Source: Deltaproteobacteria bacterium
GTDB taxonomy: Bacteria; Desulfobacterota; Desulfarculia; Adiutricales; Adiutricaceae
Direction: 5' to 3'
Assembly: GCA_031276865.1 (NCBI GenBank)
Contig: JAISMF010000077.1
Coordinates: 18,350 to 82,349 of the forward strand
Length of the DNA: 64,000 bases
In this document: piece by piece, positions 53,810 through 63,996 of the stretch
Position numbering within the stretch: the stretch's first letter is position 1
Layout of the letters: the number at the start of each line of letters is the position of its first letter
Made by a program: the position numbers and the translations under genes
Notes under the pieces: model-generated
The model's input: the letters and a program-made list of their open reading frames with translations, nothing else
Database searches by the model: none
Told to the model about the DNA's origin: nothing

Positions 53810-54477
53810 CTTTTCCTCCCTGTCGACGACCTTTCACCCCCAAATTTTATTTTCCTCCGCTTTTTTCCCGCCCCGGAAAAAAATCTTGGCGGCGAGAGCG
53901 ATTGTCGCGCGCTTACGCGGACGAGACCTCTTTTCCATCCTCTCTTAAAACCCTAAAAATCCCCCCAAACACCCAATTCAGGCCTCCATTCCCCTCCGGC
54001 GATAAACGAAGGGGGCGAAGGGCGCCATTTTAATGATAAGACGCCCGTCCCGTTTTGAACGCCATCCGCGTTCGCCTATGGCTTCCGCTTACAAAAGCGA
54101 AGCGAAAAACAGCACCGGGATCGATTCCGCCTTTCTCGTCTTCCCGCTATGGCCGACGATATTATTTTTCCGCCCCCCCCCGCGGGGACCGCTTTCGCGT
54201 TTTCCATTTCCTCTCCGGCATGGCATTTTTTAAAACGATCCTCTTTGAAAAAATGTTTTTTTTCTATCCGCGCTAAAACTTAGACGGGGGAGGGAAAAAG
54301 CGTTTTCAACGCCTCCGAAAAATTTATCCGCCCGCCAAAAAAAATCCGGCGCCACCCCTTTTCTACCCGTTCGCGGTCAAACGCGCCGGATGACGACAGT
54401 TGTTTTTTAGTTCCGGCCGCGAAAGGCCCCAAGGCGACGGGAAAAGGCCTCGAACCCGCGGACGCTTTCCATGATTC

Positions 54478-54530
54478 ACGGTTGACGGTTGACGGTTGAC
54501 GGTTGACGGTTGTCGATAGACGGTTGTCGG
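54478..54530 (+). repeat. 7-bp tandem repeat (ACGGTTG)n
   Basis: ACGGTTGACGGTTGACGGTTGACGGTTGACGGTTGTCGATAGACGGTTG. Confidence 0.9.
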
Positions 54531-54591
54531 GCGTGCATGAACTTCCGTTTTTTTCCACAATCTCCCTCGCTTGGAATCCGCGAAAATCCGT

Positions 54592-54736
54592 GAACAACTG
54601 TTGTTCTTCCGCCTTTTAAAAATTAAAAAAAACGCCGCGCCTCAAGCCTCGTGAACAACAGTTGTTCTTCCGCCTTTAGTTTTTTAAAAAATTCAAAATC
54701 CCGCACCGCGTCAAGACCCTTGAACAACAGTTGTTC
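54592..54736. repeat. Array of three GAACAACWGTTGTTC palindromes in about 61-69 bp imperfect direct repeats
   Basis: Sites at 54592-54606, 54653-54667, 54722-54736; the first two are followed by TTCCGCCTTT and an A-rich spacer. Confidence 0.9.
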
Positions 54737-55365
54737 ATCGAGCGCCCTCGGATGGGCTCAAGGTCTTTATTTACCAGGCTGAAATATTTGGCGGGAAAAG
54801 AGATGAATGGCGAAGCTCTGGTAATTTTTAAAAAAAGCGCGCCGATTCTTCATAAATTTCGAAATTTTTTCACTTTTACAAAATTTACCAATAATTTTTA
54901 TACCGCGCGCTATAATTATGACGGGCGCCCGCGCTTTTCCCGTTTCCGGCCATTTCCGGCGGCTTTCGCCCCCGGGGGCGGGCCGCGGCCCGCTCACTTC
55001 GCCGCGTTTCCACGCGGTTTTTCGCCCTTCCCCGTCCCATAAAGGGATAAACGCGTTTTTTAGCGTCGATATTTTCTTGATTTTCGTGTTTTTTTTCCCT
55101 TTTTATTTTTTTTTATGCGTTTTTCACCTTCCGAAGTTTCTCCGTTTAGTCGAACCGGAGCAAATCCCGCGCAATTATTCCCGTTTTGAGCCCGCTTCCG
55201 GCGCCGGACGCGTTTTTAAAAAAAAATTTTTTCAACCGGACGAAAAAAACGCTCCAAAATACTTGAATTTTTTTTTAAAACGCCTTATCCTCTTTCTTGA
55301 CGAACAGAGCGACCGTTTTCCCGGTGAAAACGATTTTTTTTCACCTGAAAAAAGGAGGTTGAATC

Positions 55366-55509
55366 TGAAACGGGGGCGAAAAGTCCGGCATTGAAAATCG
55401 TTTAGCGTTGGCGCTCAAGATTGGGTTAAATTTATATACATTAGCGCTCATAAAGTATATTATTCCCTTAATTTAAATCCAAAACCAAAAAGGTTTTCGC
55501 TGAACGACA
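55366..55509. mobile_element. MITE-like family B element
   Basis: TGAAACGGGGGCGAAAAGTCCGGCA...AAAGGTTTTCGCTGAACGACA. Confidence 0.55.
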
Positions 55510-56091
55510 AATATCATCCGTTTTTTATCTTTTTGAAGCGGAAGAGACTAAAAAGAATTAAATTGTCTATAGTTAGTTTAATTATCTTTAATTAATACCC
55601 GTTGACCGAACGCGCGCCGGGGGGGCGGACGTTCGCGCCGCGGCCGCCGATTGTTCCGTTAATTTCCACCCCCCTTCGGGGGAATCCTTCCCGCCCTCCC
55701 ATGTTAATCGCCCTCGACCCGTTTTCCTGATTCAAAGTCCGAATCAAGCTCCGGCCCCGCCGGGGGCGGCCTTTTTCGGGTTTTAAACAGCCCGCGGCGG
55801 CCGTGGGAGGCCGGGTCGCTCAGCCGGCGGCTCGACTAGGGGGCCGTGATCTTCCCGGGGGAAAAGGCCGCGGCCGTCCCGGGAAGGCCCGGGAAAACGC
55901 CTTCGGCGCGTAACCATCCCTCCGCGGCCCCAAAACCCTCCGCGGCCCTGAAACCAAAAATTCGTAGTTAAACCCCTTCCCTTGCATTTCGCCCGGCTTT
56001 CCGGAGGCTGAAGCCTCTTGGGAAACAGCCGGATCTTAGCGGGAGTTTGAAATTTTTTTCCAGCGCCCGTGAAATTTTCCCACCCAACCCG

Positions 56092-56221
56092 CGACGCGGA
56101 TGCGAAAAGTCCAGCTGAAAAATGAAAATATACAATACATTGGTTAAGTAATAATACTCCGCGGACATAAAGCGCGGCGTTTCAACTTTCCCAACAGCGA
56201 AGACTTTACGCGTTCGCCTCA
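56092..56221. mobile_element. MITE-like family B element
   Basis: CGACGCGGATGCGAAAAGTCCAGC...GAAAATATACAATACATTGG...GACTTTACGCGTTCGCCTCAA. Confidence 0.55.
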
Positions 56222-56462
56222 AGCTTCCCTTTTTCCCTATGAAAAGCCCTCCGGGGATTTTCATGAGGCGGGGCGAACACCCTCGACGCTTAGACGAGCG
56301 TTTATTCAATTTTGAATAAGAACGAACGTTCGCTTAGTTTATCGCTCAGCTTCTCGCTCAGCTTCTTCCCTCGAGGGCGTTTCTCCGGCCCCGCGCGCCT
56401 TCCCCTGGCCGGCCCTCTTTCACCTCGAAAATGAAAGAGCCTCCCCATGAAAGGTTCAGCCA

Positions 56463-57830
56463 ATGTCCAATCCCGTAAAAACCACCGCCGCCATGATCAT
56501 AGACGTGGAGAACTTCATCGGCGGCTACATCCACGAGCTGGAGCAGGCCGGACTCGATCCGTCCAGGCCACCTAGGACGGGTGGCTTGGATATCGGCCCC
56601 GTCTGCGAGGCCATCATCCAAATGTACGGCTCGCTGCATTTCCGCATCTCCATAGGCGACATTTTCTACAGCTGCTACCGCACCAGGTGCATGGATCTGA
56701 ATTTGCACCTCAAGAAAAACTTCCACGACAACTTCGTGGACATCCACGAGGTCACCAACTTCGACAACGTGAAGGACTGCTCCGATTTCGTCATATACAC
56801 CGAGACCCTGGATCTGGCCTACCGGGAGGAGTCCATCGACTCCTTCACCATCATATCCATGGACAAGGGCTTCATCCCCCTCTACGTGAAGCTCAAGCAG
56901 CTGGGGAAGAAGGTGAGCGTCGTGGGCATGTCCCCCGCCTTCACGCCGGAGCTGGTGCACCGGGTGGTGGACAAGGTCCTCTACTACACCGATCTGGTGG
57001 ACATAACCAAGCAGCCCCCGGCGGACGCCCCCCCGAAGGACGCCGCCCGCGACAGCCAGCTCGTCCTCGTCTCCGCCGCCTCCCAGGCCAAGGGCCAGAC
57101 CCAGAAAGACGAGACCCGGGCCCCGGAGGCCGCCCCCGTCGGAAAAAAGCCGGAGATCGACCGCTTCCTGATACCGGAAACGGAGTTTCCGGAGTGGGTG
57201 AACTTCGAGAACTACGGGCTCGCCGAAAAGATCATCAAGTGCGTGGAGAAGGTCTTGCGCTGCCCGGTTTTAAGCCGCGAGCACTACGGCTACATCTGCC
57301 AGATGGTGGAGCACATCTTCCGGGAGAAGACTAAAAACGGCTCCCCCATAAAGATGGTGGCCCTAACCGATCTGGTGACCGACAGGATCCTGGCCCGGGA
57401 CGACCTCATCACCAGCGCCGATCTCCAGGAGTACAACCTCGAGAACAAGGGCCTCGACAAGCTGGCCAGCAAACTGGTCTACAAGGTGATCCGCACCCTC
57501 TACATGACGGCGGCCTTCAACAGGCTCCCCAACGAGACCAACAAGACCAACGACCCCACCCTCCCCTCCTTCGCCGAGGAGAACCCCGAACTTTTGGAGC
57601 ACCTCTTCTCGGCCTTCTTCGGCTTCCTCAAGGTGGACAACCTGTCCCTGGACCCGGAGCCCCTCACCATGGCCTTCTACCGCCTCCCCACGGAGGAGAA
57701 CAAGAGCGAGATTAAGGAGTTCATCCGCAAGCACAAGATATACCGCTCCACCTACTTCAACCAGAGCTCCAAACCCCAGCCCTTTGAAATCCTGGGATCC
57801 TTCAAAGCCTCGGGCTCCGGCGAAAACTAA
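56463..57830 (+). CDS. NYN-domain (LabA/DUF88-like PIN-fold) protein with an extra C-terminal region
   Basis: AAMIIDVENFIGGYIHEL, SDFVIYTETLDLAY, SFTIISMDKGFIPLYVKLKQLGKKVSVVGM pattern of NYN nucleases. Confidence 0.78.
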   Translation: MSNPVKTTAAMIIDVENFIGGYIHELEQAGLDPSRPPRTGGLDIGPVCEAIIQMYGSLHFRISIGDIFYSCYRTRCMDLNLHLKKNFHDNFVDIHEVTNFDNVKDCSDFVIYTETLDLAYREESIDSFTIISMDKGFIPLYVKLKQLGKKVSVVGMSPAFTPELVHRVVDKVLYYTDLVDITKQPPADAPPKDAARDSQLVLVSAASQAKGQTQKDETRAPEAAPVGKKPEIDRFLIPETEFPEWVNFENYGLAEKIIKCVEKVLRCPVLSREHYGYICQMVEHIFREKTKNGSPIKMVALTDLVTDRILARDDLITSADLQEYNLENKGLDKLASKLVYKVIRTLYMTAAFNRLPNETNKTNDPTLPSFAEENPELLEHLFSAFFGFLKVDNLSLDPEPLTMAFYRLPTEENKSEIKEFIRKHKIYRSTYFNQSSKPQPFEILGSFKASGSGEN

Positions 57831-57921
57831 AAAACGCCGCGGCCTTCCGCCCGACCCGTAAGCCGGTCTAAAACCCCCGCCCCGGATCTTCCGGACCAAC
57901 TCCCCACGATACCCCGCCCCC

Positions 57922-57958
57922 AAAGGCGCGGGGGGGCCTAAGCCCCCCCCGCGCCTTT
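57922..57958 (+). terminator. Rho-independent terminator-like hairpin after the NYN gene
   Basis: AAAGGCGCGGGGGGGC-CTAA-GCCCCCCCCGCGCCTTT. Confidence 0.75.
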
Positions 57959-58128
57959 CTTTACTCTCCTTCCCGCATCAAGTAAACTGGAAAACACCCC
58001 CCCTCCTCCGGAGCGGGGCGAATCCGCCTTTCCGGAGGCGTCCGGCTCCCTTCGGATGGCGCCCGGCTCCCGCCGGAGGCTTTTCGGGGGCCGCCTGGAA
58101 CCCTCCGGCCCTGAAACGAAGCTTCCCC

Positions 58129-59715
58129 ATGCCAACCCCCCCCCTCGTGACCACCACCGAGCAGTCCAAGGCCCTAGACGAGCTGGCCGTAAAGAGCTAC
58201 GGCCTCTCCGGACTCATCCTCATGGAGAACGCCGCGAGAAGCGTTCTCGACGCGATCCTCGCCTTTTTTCCGGAACTCGCGGGCGGCCGGAAAAGGATCG
58301 CCATCCTGGGGGGGCCCGGTCAGAACGGCGGCGACGGCTGGGCGCTCGGCCGGCTCTTCCACAACCGCGGGCACCTTGTCCACGCCTTCCTCTTCACCCG
58401 GCCCGGACACCGGCCCAAAGGGGACGCTCTGGTCAATCTGGCCATTTTGGAAAACCTGGCGATACCCTTTAAGACCGTATCCTCCTTTAAGGAGCCTCCG
58501 GCGGATTTCGCCTCCTACGATCTTTTAGTGGACGCCCTCTTCGGCACCGGCCTCAGCCGGGGCCTCGAGGGCGTCCACCTGGAGCTTGTCCGTCACTTGA
58601 ACGCCCTACCCCGAATCTTCAAGGTGGCGGCGGTGGATCTGCCCTCCGGCCTTTCCGGCGACAGCGGGGAGGCGGAGGGGGAAGTTTTGAGGGCCGATCT
58701 CACCGTGTCCCTGGGCTCCTATAAAAGGGGCTTCTTCCAAAACCGCGGCCCCTCCCTCACGGGAAAGCTGGCCTTGGGCGACATCGGCCTCAGCCCCGAA
58801 ATGTATGAAAAGATCGAGCCCGCGGGGACCTTTACCGGAAAAGAGGAGGTCTTGAGGATCCTTCCTCCACGGGACCGCCTGGCCCATAAAGGCGTCTTCG
58901 GGCACGCGGTGGTATGCGGCGGCTCCCCCGGGAAATCCGGCGCCCTGGTCCTTTCCGCCCTGGGCGCGGCGCGGGCGGGAGCGGGGCTGGTGACGGCGGC
59001 CCACCCGGAGGGTCTGGAAACGATCATGGAGACCAAGCTCACCTCCGCCATGACCCGCTCCCTTCCGGAAAACCGGGAGACCCGGGAGCTGGATCGCCTC
59101 GCGGCCCCCTTCCTGTTAGAGCTCCTCCAAGGGAAGGACGCCCTGGCCCTGGGCCCGGGCCTCGGCCTCTCCTTCGGGGCCCGGGACTTCACCAAGGAGA
59201 TCGTCTTAAACGCCGAACTCCCCTTGGTGCTGGACGCCGACAGCCTCACCCATCTGGGCGCCTCGCTGGAGATCGTGGCCGAGAGGACCCATCCCACGGT
59301 TCTAACCCCGCACCCCAAGGAGGCGGCCGCCCTCTTGGGGACCAGCGCGGGGGAGGTGCTCCGGGATCGCTTCAAGGCGGCGGAGGCCATCGCCCGCCTC
59401 GGCTACGCGGTGGTGATCCTGAAGGGGCCCCACAGCATCGTGATGGACCCCCGGGGGAACTTCGCCGTCAACTCCACCGGCGGACCGGAGCTCGCCACCG
59501 GCGGCTCGGGCGACATCCTCACCGGGTTGGTCTGCGGCCTTCTGGCCCAAAAGATCCCCCCCTTCGAGGCCGCCAGGCTCGCGGCCTGGGTCCACGGCCG
59601 GGCCGGGGAGCTGGCCGCGGAGCTGATCGGGCCCTTCGGGATGTCGGCCGCGGAGATCCAGCCCTGCGCGACCAAAGTCTGGGAGGAGCTTTACCGGGCC
59701 CGGGGCTGGCTCTGA
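58129..59715 (+). CDS. nnrD: Bifunctional NAD(P)H-hydrate epimerase / ADP-dependent NAD(P)H-hydrate dehydratase
   Basis: YjeF N domain (LMENAARSVLDAI, GGPGQNGGDGWALGRL, VDALFGTGLSR) and carbohydrate-kinase-like domain (PHPKEAAALLG, KGPHSIV, TGGSGDILTGLVCGLLAQ). Confidence 0.95.
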   Translation: MPTPPLVTTTEQSKALDELAVKSYGLSGLILMENAARSVLDAILAFFPELAGGRKRIAILGGPGQNGGDGWALGRLFHNRGHLVHAFLFTRPGHRPKGDALVNLAILENLAIPFKTVSSFKEPPADFASYDLLVDALFGTGLSRGLEGVHLELVRHLNALPRIFKVAAVDLPSGLSGDSGEAEGEVLRADLTVSLGSYKRGFFQNRGPSLTGKLALGDIGLSPEMYEKIEPAGTFTGKEEVLRILPPRDRLAHKGVFGHAVVCGGSPGKSGALVLSALGAARAGAGLVTAAHPEGLETIMETKLTSAMTRSLPENRETRELDRLAAPFLLELLQGKDALALGPGLGLSFGARDFTKEIVLNAELPLVLDADSLTHLGASLEIVAERTHPTVLTPHPKEAAALLGTSAGEVLRDRFKAAEAIARLGYAVVILKGPHSIVMDPRGNFAVNSTGGPELATGGSGDILTGLVCGLLAQKIPPFEAARLAAWVHGRAGELAAELIGPFGMSAAEIQPCATKVWEELYRARGWL

Positions 59716-59917
59716 AGCGCCCCGGGGGGGCTCCCTCTTCCGGATTTTTCGGATACCCTTTTTTTCGGCCTTTTTCCGGTTTCGCCCCGAAATGATCCGC
59801 CCCCCCCTTAGCAAAAACCCCGAAGCGAAACCCGCGCCCAAGGCCGAAAGCGGCCAAAACTTAAAATAACGCCCGTAAAACCCGAACATTTCCCGGCGAA
59901 AAAAATTCAAGGAAAAC

Positions 59918-61204
59918 ATGCGCAAAAGGATTCCCGTCATCATCGCCTTCGTCATCCTGGCGGCGGCGGCCCTCCTGGTTTTCAGACCCTTCTCCGGAAA
60001 GAGTCCCGCCCTTTCCTACCGCACCCAGCGGGCCATCGTGAACCAGCTGCGCATAGCGGTCTCGGCCACCGGCACCCTCAATCCGGTGTCGGTGGTGAGC
60101 GTGGGCACCCAGATCTCCGGCACCATTAGGGAGATCCTGGTGGACTACAACGACGAGGTCGAGGCCGGGGATCTCCTTTTGGTCTTGGACGATCAGCTCT
60201 TCCAGGCCAAGACCAAGATGGCCGAGGCCAATTTGGCCTCGGCCCGGGCGCAGGAGAGGCTTTCGCGGATGAAATACGACCGCCAGAAGAAGCTCTTTCA
60301 GAGCCGCTCCTCCTCCCAAGAGGAGCTGGACACGGCCGAGGCCGATTTGGAGATAGCCCAGGCCCAGGTGGCCCAGCACGAGGCCACCCTGGCCCAGGAG
60401 ACCTACAACCTCTCCAACACCAAGATAGTCTCCCCGGTGGACGGGGTGGTGCTCGATCGGGCGGTGGACGTGGGGCAGACGGTGGCGGCGAGCTTCCAGA
60501 CGCCCACCCTCATAAACATCGCCCAGGACCTTTCCAAGATGCAGATAAACGCGAGCTTCGCCGAGGCGGACATCGGCCGGCTCTCGCCGGGGCTCGAGGC
60601 CTCCTTCACGGTGGACGCCTACCAGGGCAAAACCTTCGCCGGGAGGGTGCGGCAGATAAGGCTCAACCCCACGGTCACCTCCAACGTGGTGACCTACGAC
60701 GTGGTGGTGGACGTGGACAACCCGGATCTCACGCTTCTTCCCGGAATGACGGCCTACGTGGACATAGAGCTCTACCGGGAGGACGGCGCCCTCCTCATTC
60801 CCAACTCCGCCTTGAACTTCCGTCCCGAAGGCGCGGGAGCCCCGGATCCGGTTAAGTTCTCCCCCGCCGGCGGAGTCCGGCCGGACTCCGCCGAGGAGGG
60901 GGGATCCCCCGCCGGGGAGGGGGAACCCCCTTCCCGGGCCGTAACCGCCGCTTCCGAGATCAAAAGCTCGGCCCGGGCGATGATCCCCTCCAAGGACGAC
61001 CCTCCGACGCGGGGCCGGGTCTACATCCTGGGCAAGGACGGAAAACCCCGAAGCGTGGACGTGCTCCTAGGCGCGACCGATCTGCGCTACACCGTGGTGA
61101 AGGGCGGGGACCTCAAGGCCGGGGATCTGGTCATAACCGGAGACCTCTCGGCGCCGGGCGCCCAGACCCTGTTCTCCGGCCCGGCTCCGGGCGGAAGGCG
61201 TTAG
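59918..61204 (+). CDS. macA: Efflux periplasmic adaptor subunit (MacA/HlyD family)
   Basis: N-terminal signal anchor, VSVGTQISGTIREILVDYNDEVEAGDLLLVLDDQLFQAK, IVSPVDGVVLDRAVDVGQTV. Confidence 0.92.
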   Translation: MRKRIPVIIAFVILAAAALLVFRPFSGKSPALSYRTQRAIVNQLRIAVSATGTLNPVSVVSVGTQISGTIREILVDYNDEVEAGDLLLVLDDQLFQAKTKMAEANLASARAQERLSRMKYDRQKKLFQSRSSSQEELDTAEADLEIAQAQVAQHEATLAQETYNLSNTKIVSPVDGVVLDRAVDVGQTVAASFQTPTLINIAQDLSKMQINASFAEADIGRLSPGLEASFTVDAYQGKTFAGRVRQIRLNPTVTSNVVTYDVVVDVDNPDLTLLPGMTAYVDIELYREDGALLIPNSALNFRPEGAGAPDPVKFSPAGGVRPDSAEEGGSPAGEGEPPSRAVTAASEIKSSARAMIPSKDDPPTRGRVYILGKDGKPRSVDVLLGATDLRYTVVKGGDLKAGDLVITGDLSAPGAQTLFSGPAPGGRR

Positions 61205-61212
61205 GCGTCCCC

Positions 61213-62058
61213 TTGAGCGGAAAAACGCGTCCGGAAGAGCTGGCGGCGCTAAAAAAGACCCCGGGGACCGGAACGGCGCCCGACGTCGGGGAAGACCCGG
61301 ACGACCGTCGAAAGCGCCAATCCCCCGGGGCCGGGGCTTCCCCGGACCCGGGGGAGCCGGAAACCGTCATCCGGACCAAGGATCTGAAAAAATCCTACCT
61401 CACCGACGCCGGGGCCTTCGAGGTCCTCCACGGAGTGGACTTCAGCTTCCGGAAGGGGGAGTTCGTCTCCATCATGGGACCCTCCGGGTCGGGCAAATCC
61501 ACCTTCATGAACATCCTGGGCTGCCTGGACACCCCCACGGCGGGAACCTACGAGCTTTTAGGCGAGGACGTCTCCCAACTGAGCCGGAACCAACTGGCCG
61601 CCAGGCGCAACCTCTACCTGGGCTTCGTCTTCCAGGGCTTCAACCTCCTTCCCAAGGCGGATCTCCTGGAGAACGTGGGCCTGCCCCTGCTCTACGCCAG
61701 GGTGGGCGCCGAGGAGAGGCGGAGCCGGGCCCTGGAGATGTTGAGGAAGGTGGGCCTCGAGCCCTGGGCCGGGCGCAAGCCCAGCCAGGTCTCCGGCGGC
61801 CAGCAGCAGCGGGCGGCCATCGCCCGGGCCCTGGTGGGGGAGCCCAGTTTGGTTTTAGCCGACGAGCCCACGGGAAATCTGGACAGCAAAACCTCGGACG
61901 ACATCATGAGCCTCTTTCGCAAATTGAACGACGAGGGCCTCTCCCTCATCGTGGTCACCCACGAGCCGGACGTGGCCGCCCGCGCCAAAAGGCTGGTCCG
62001 CTTTCGCGACGGCTCCCTCGTGGAGGATCGCGAAGTTTCACCCCGAAGGAGCTCTTAA
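61213..62058 (+). CDS. macB: MacB-type ABC transporter ATP-binding protein
   Basis: GPSGSGKSTFMNILGCLDTPTAG, VSGGQQQRAAIARALVGEPSLVLADEPTGNLD; probable TTG start or a downstream start. Confidence 0.92.
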   Translation: MSGKTRPEELAALKKTPGTGTAPDVGEDPDDRRKRQSPGAGASPDPGEPETVIRTKDLKKSYLTDAGAFEVLHGVDFSFRKGEFVSIMGPSGSGKSTFMNILGCLDTPTAGTYELLGEDVSQLSRNQLAARRNLYLGFVFQGFNLLPKADLLENVGLPLLYARVGAEERRSRALEMLRKVGLEPWAGRKPSQVSGGQQQRAAIARALVGEPSLVLADEPTGNLDSKTSDDIMSLFRKLNDEGLSLIVVTHEPDVAARAKRLVRFRDGSLVEDREVSPRRSS

Positions 62059-63282
62059 ATGCTGTTCGCCATGCTCTGGGAGGCCCTGAGGGCCATGGCC
62101 GCGAACCGGCTGCGCACCTCCCTCACCATGCTGGGGATAATCATCGGCGTGGCCGCGGTGGTGCTCATGCTGGCCGTAGGCGAGGGGACCCGGGTCGCCA
62201 TCAAAAAGCAGGTGGACGCCATGGGCACCAACATCTTCATCGTCCTCGCGGGCGCCCAGAACACCGCGGGCGCCCGCAGCGCCACCGGCGCCCGCCCCAC
62301 CCTCAAATCCGAGGACGGGGAGGCCCTCCTCCAGGTGGACGGGGTGGTGGCCCAGAGTCCGGTGGCCTTTTCGAATTTGCAGATAGTGGCGGCCGGATTG
62401 AACTGGAACACCGCCGTCATGGGCGTAAACGAGGAGTATTTGACCGTGCGCTCCTGGGAGGTGGAGGACGGACGCCCCATGGATTATCTGGACACCCAGT
62501 CGGCGGCCCGGCTCATCTGGCTGGGAAAATCCACCGTGAAGGAGCTCTTCGGGTCCGCGGATCCCTTGGGCTCCACCGTGCGGGTGGGCATGGTGCCCTT
62601 CACCGTCTGCGGGGTCTTGGCCTCAAAGGGTCAGAGCCTGGACGGCCGCGATCAAGACGACACCGCCATAGTCCCTTTTTCCACCTTCACCCGATTCCTC
62701 CAGGGCTCCCACTTCCAAGGCCAGGTGCGCATGATAATGGTTAAAGCCCGAGACGGCGCGGACATGAACCTAGTGATGGAGGATATGCGCTCCGTTTTAA
62801 GGGAGCGCCACCACATCCTCGACCCCGCCCAGGCGGACGACTTCTTCATCTCGAATCTCTCCGCCGTGATGGAATCCGCCGAGGAGACGGCTAGGGCCAT
62901 GACCCTCCTCTTGGGCGCCATCGCCTCGGTCTCGTTGGCCGTGGGCGGCATCGGCATCATGAACATCATGCTGGTCTCGGTCACCGAGCGCACCCGGGAG
63001 ATAGGCATCAGACTGGCCATAGGGGCGAGAAAAAAGGACATCCTCACCCAGTTCATCCTCGAGGCCGTATTGGTGTCCGTGACGGGCGGCCTCCTGGGTC
63101 TGGGAGCGGGGGCGCTGGGCGCCTTCCTGGTCTCCAAGCTCTGGCACATAAGCGTCTACGTGACCGTCTTCTCGGTCACCCTCTCCTTTTCCGTCTCCCT
63201 TTTGACGGGGCTCTTTTTCGGCTTCTACCCCGCCTGGAAGGCCGCGGACCAGAACCCGATAGACGCCCTGCGTTACCAGTAG
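62059..63282 (+). CDS. MacB-type FtsX-like permease
   Basis: MLFAMLWEALRAMAANRLRTSLTMLGIIIGVAAVV...GGIGIMNIMLVSVTERTREIGIRLAIGARKKDI...NPIDALRYQ. Confidence 0.95.
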   Translation: MLFAMLWEALRAMAANRLRTSLTMLGIIIGVAAVVLMLAVGEGTRVAIKKQVDAMGTNIFIVLAGAQNTAGARSATGARPTLKSEDGEALLQVDGVVAQSPVAFSNLQIVAAGLNWNTAVMGVNEEYLTVRSWEVEDGRPMDYLDTQSAARLIWLGKSTVKELFGSADPLGSTVRVGMVPFTVCGVLASKGQSLDGRDQDDTAIVPFSTFTRFLQGSHFQGQVRMIMVKARDGADMNLVMEDMRSVLRERHHILDPAQADDFFISNLSAVMESAEETARAMTLLLGAIASVSLAVGGIGIMNIMLVSVTERTREIGIRLAIGARKKDILTQFILEAVLVSVTGGLLGLGAGALGAFLVSKLWHISVYVTVFSVTLSFSVSLLTGLFFGFYPAWKAADQNPIDALRYQ

Positions 63283-63786
63283 GGGGCTCTTTTCAAAAGC
63301 GCCGCCCCGAGGGCGCTCTTAAAAACCGCGCGTTTCGCGTCACCCCCCTCCCCCGGCGGAAAACGGCCGCCCTCAAAAAAACCATCGTTTTAGCCCGCGG
63401 CTTTAAGGCTTAAGCCGGAGGATCCCTAAAACGCCCCCCCTGGCGCGCTCGACAAGAGCATCGGCCGGAGGCGCGGTTTGAAAATATTTTTCCCCCAAAC
63501 TTAATTTTTTTAAATAGAGATTGGAATACGCGAGCGCCGAAAGAGCCTTGAGAGCGCTTTAAGCGGGAATCCCCCCGAGCGTGAATGAATTTATCGGCCC
63601 GCGAAATCTTTACCCCGTCTCCTTGGCAAAGCGAATTAAAGAGATAAAAAAAAATTAAACAAGTTTCCTCTTCAATTGAAAAAAAATAAGAAAAGAACAT
63701 CCTTAAGGGGAATTTTTCCAAATTTCCTTAGGAACCGGGTGTTCCTGGTTTTACGCGCGTTTTATCCGCCGTGTCGTCAAAGAGAC

Positions 63787-63996
63787 GGGTTTGTCCGCGA
63801 TATGATGTAGGATAATTTAAACAAAATCTTGTTGTTTATAAGGTAAATACATTTTTTAATAACGCGCGATTCTATTTATACATGAATTATAATCTTTAGA
63901 ATGTATTAATAAAATATTTAGCGTCCCGCGCGAAATTAGGTTAAAACTTGAAATCAAACCGCGTCTTTTCGACTACATAGTATCGCGGACGAACCC
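63787..63996. mobile_element. MITE-like family C element, copy 2
   Basis: GGGTTTGTCCGCGATATGATGTAGGATAATTT...CTACATAGTATCGCGGACGAACCC; similar length and interior to 30299-30509; left flank AAAGAGAC, right flank AAAG at the window edge. Confidence 0.8.

Noticed and set aside
54592-54736. Possible CRISPR array
   Set aside because: Only three repeats, 15-bp palindromic core, irregular spacers similar to each other, and no cas genes.
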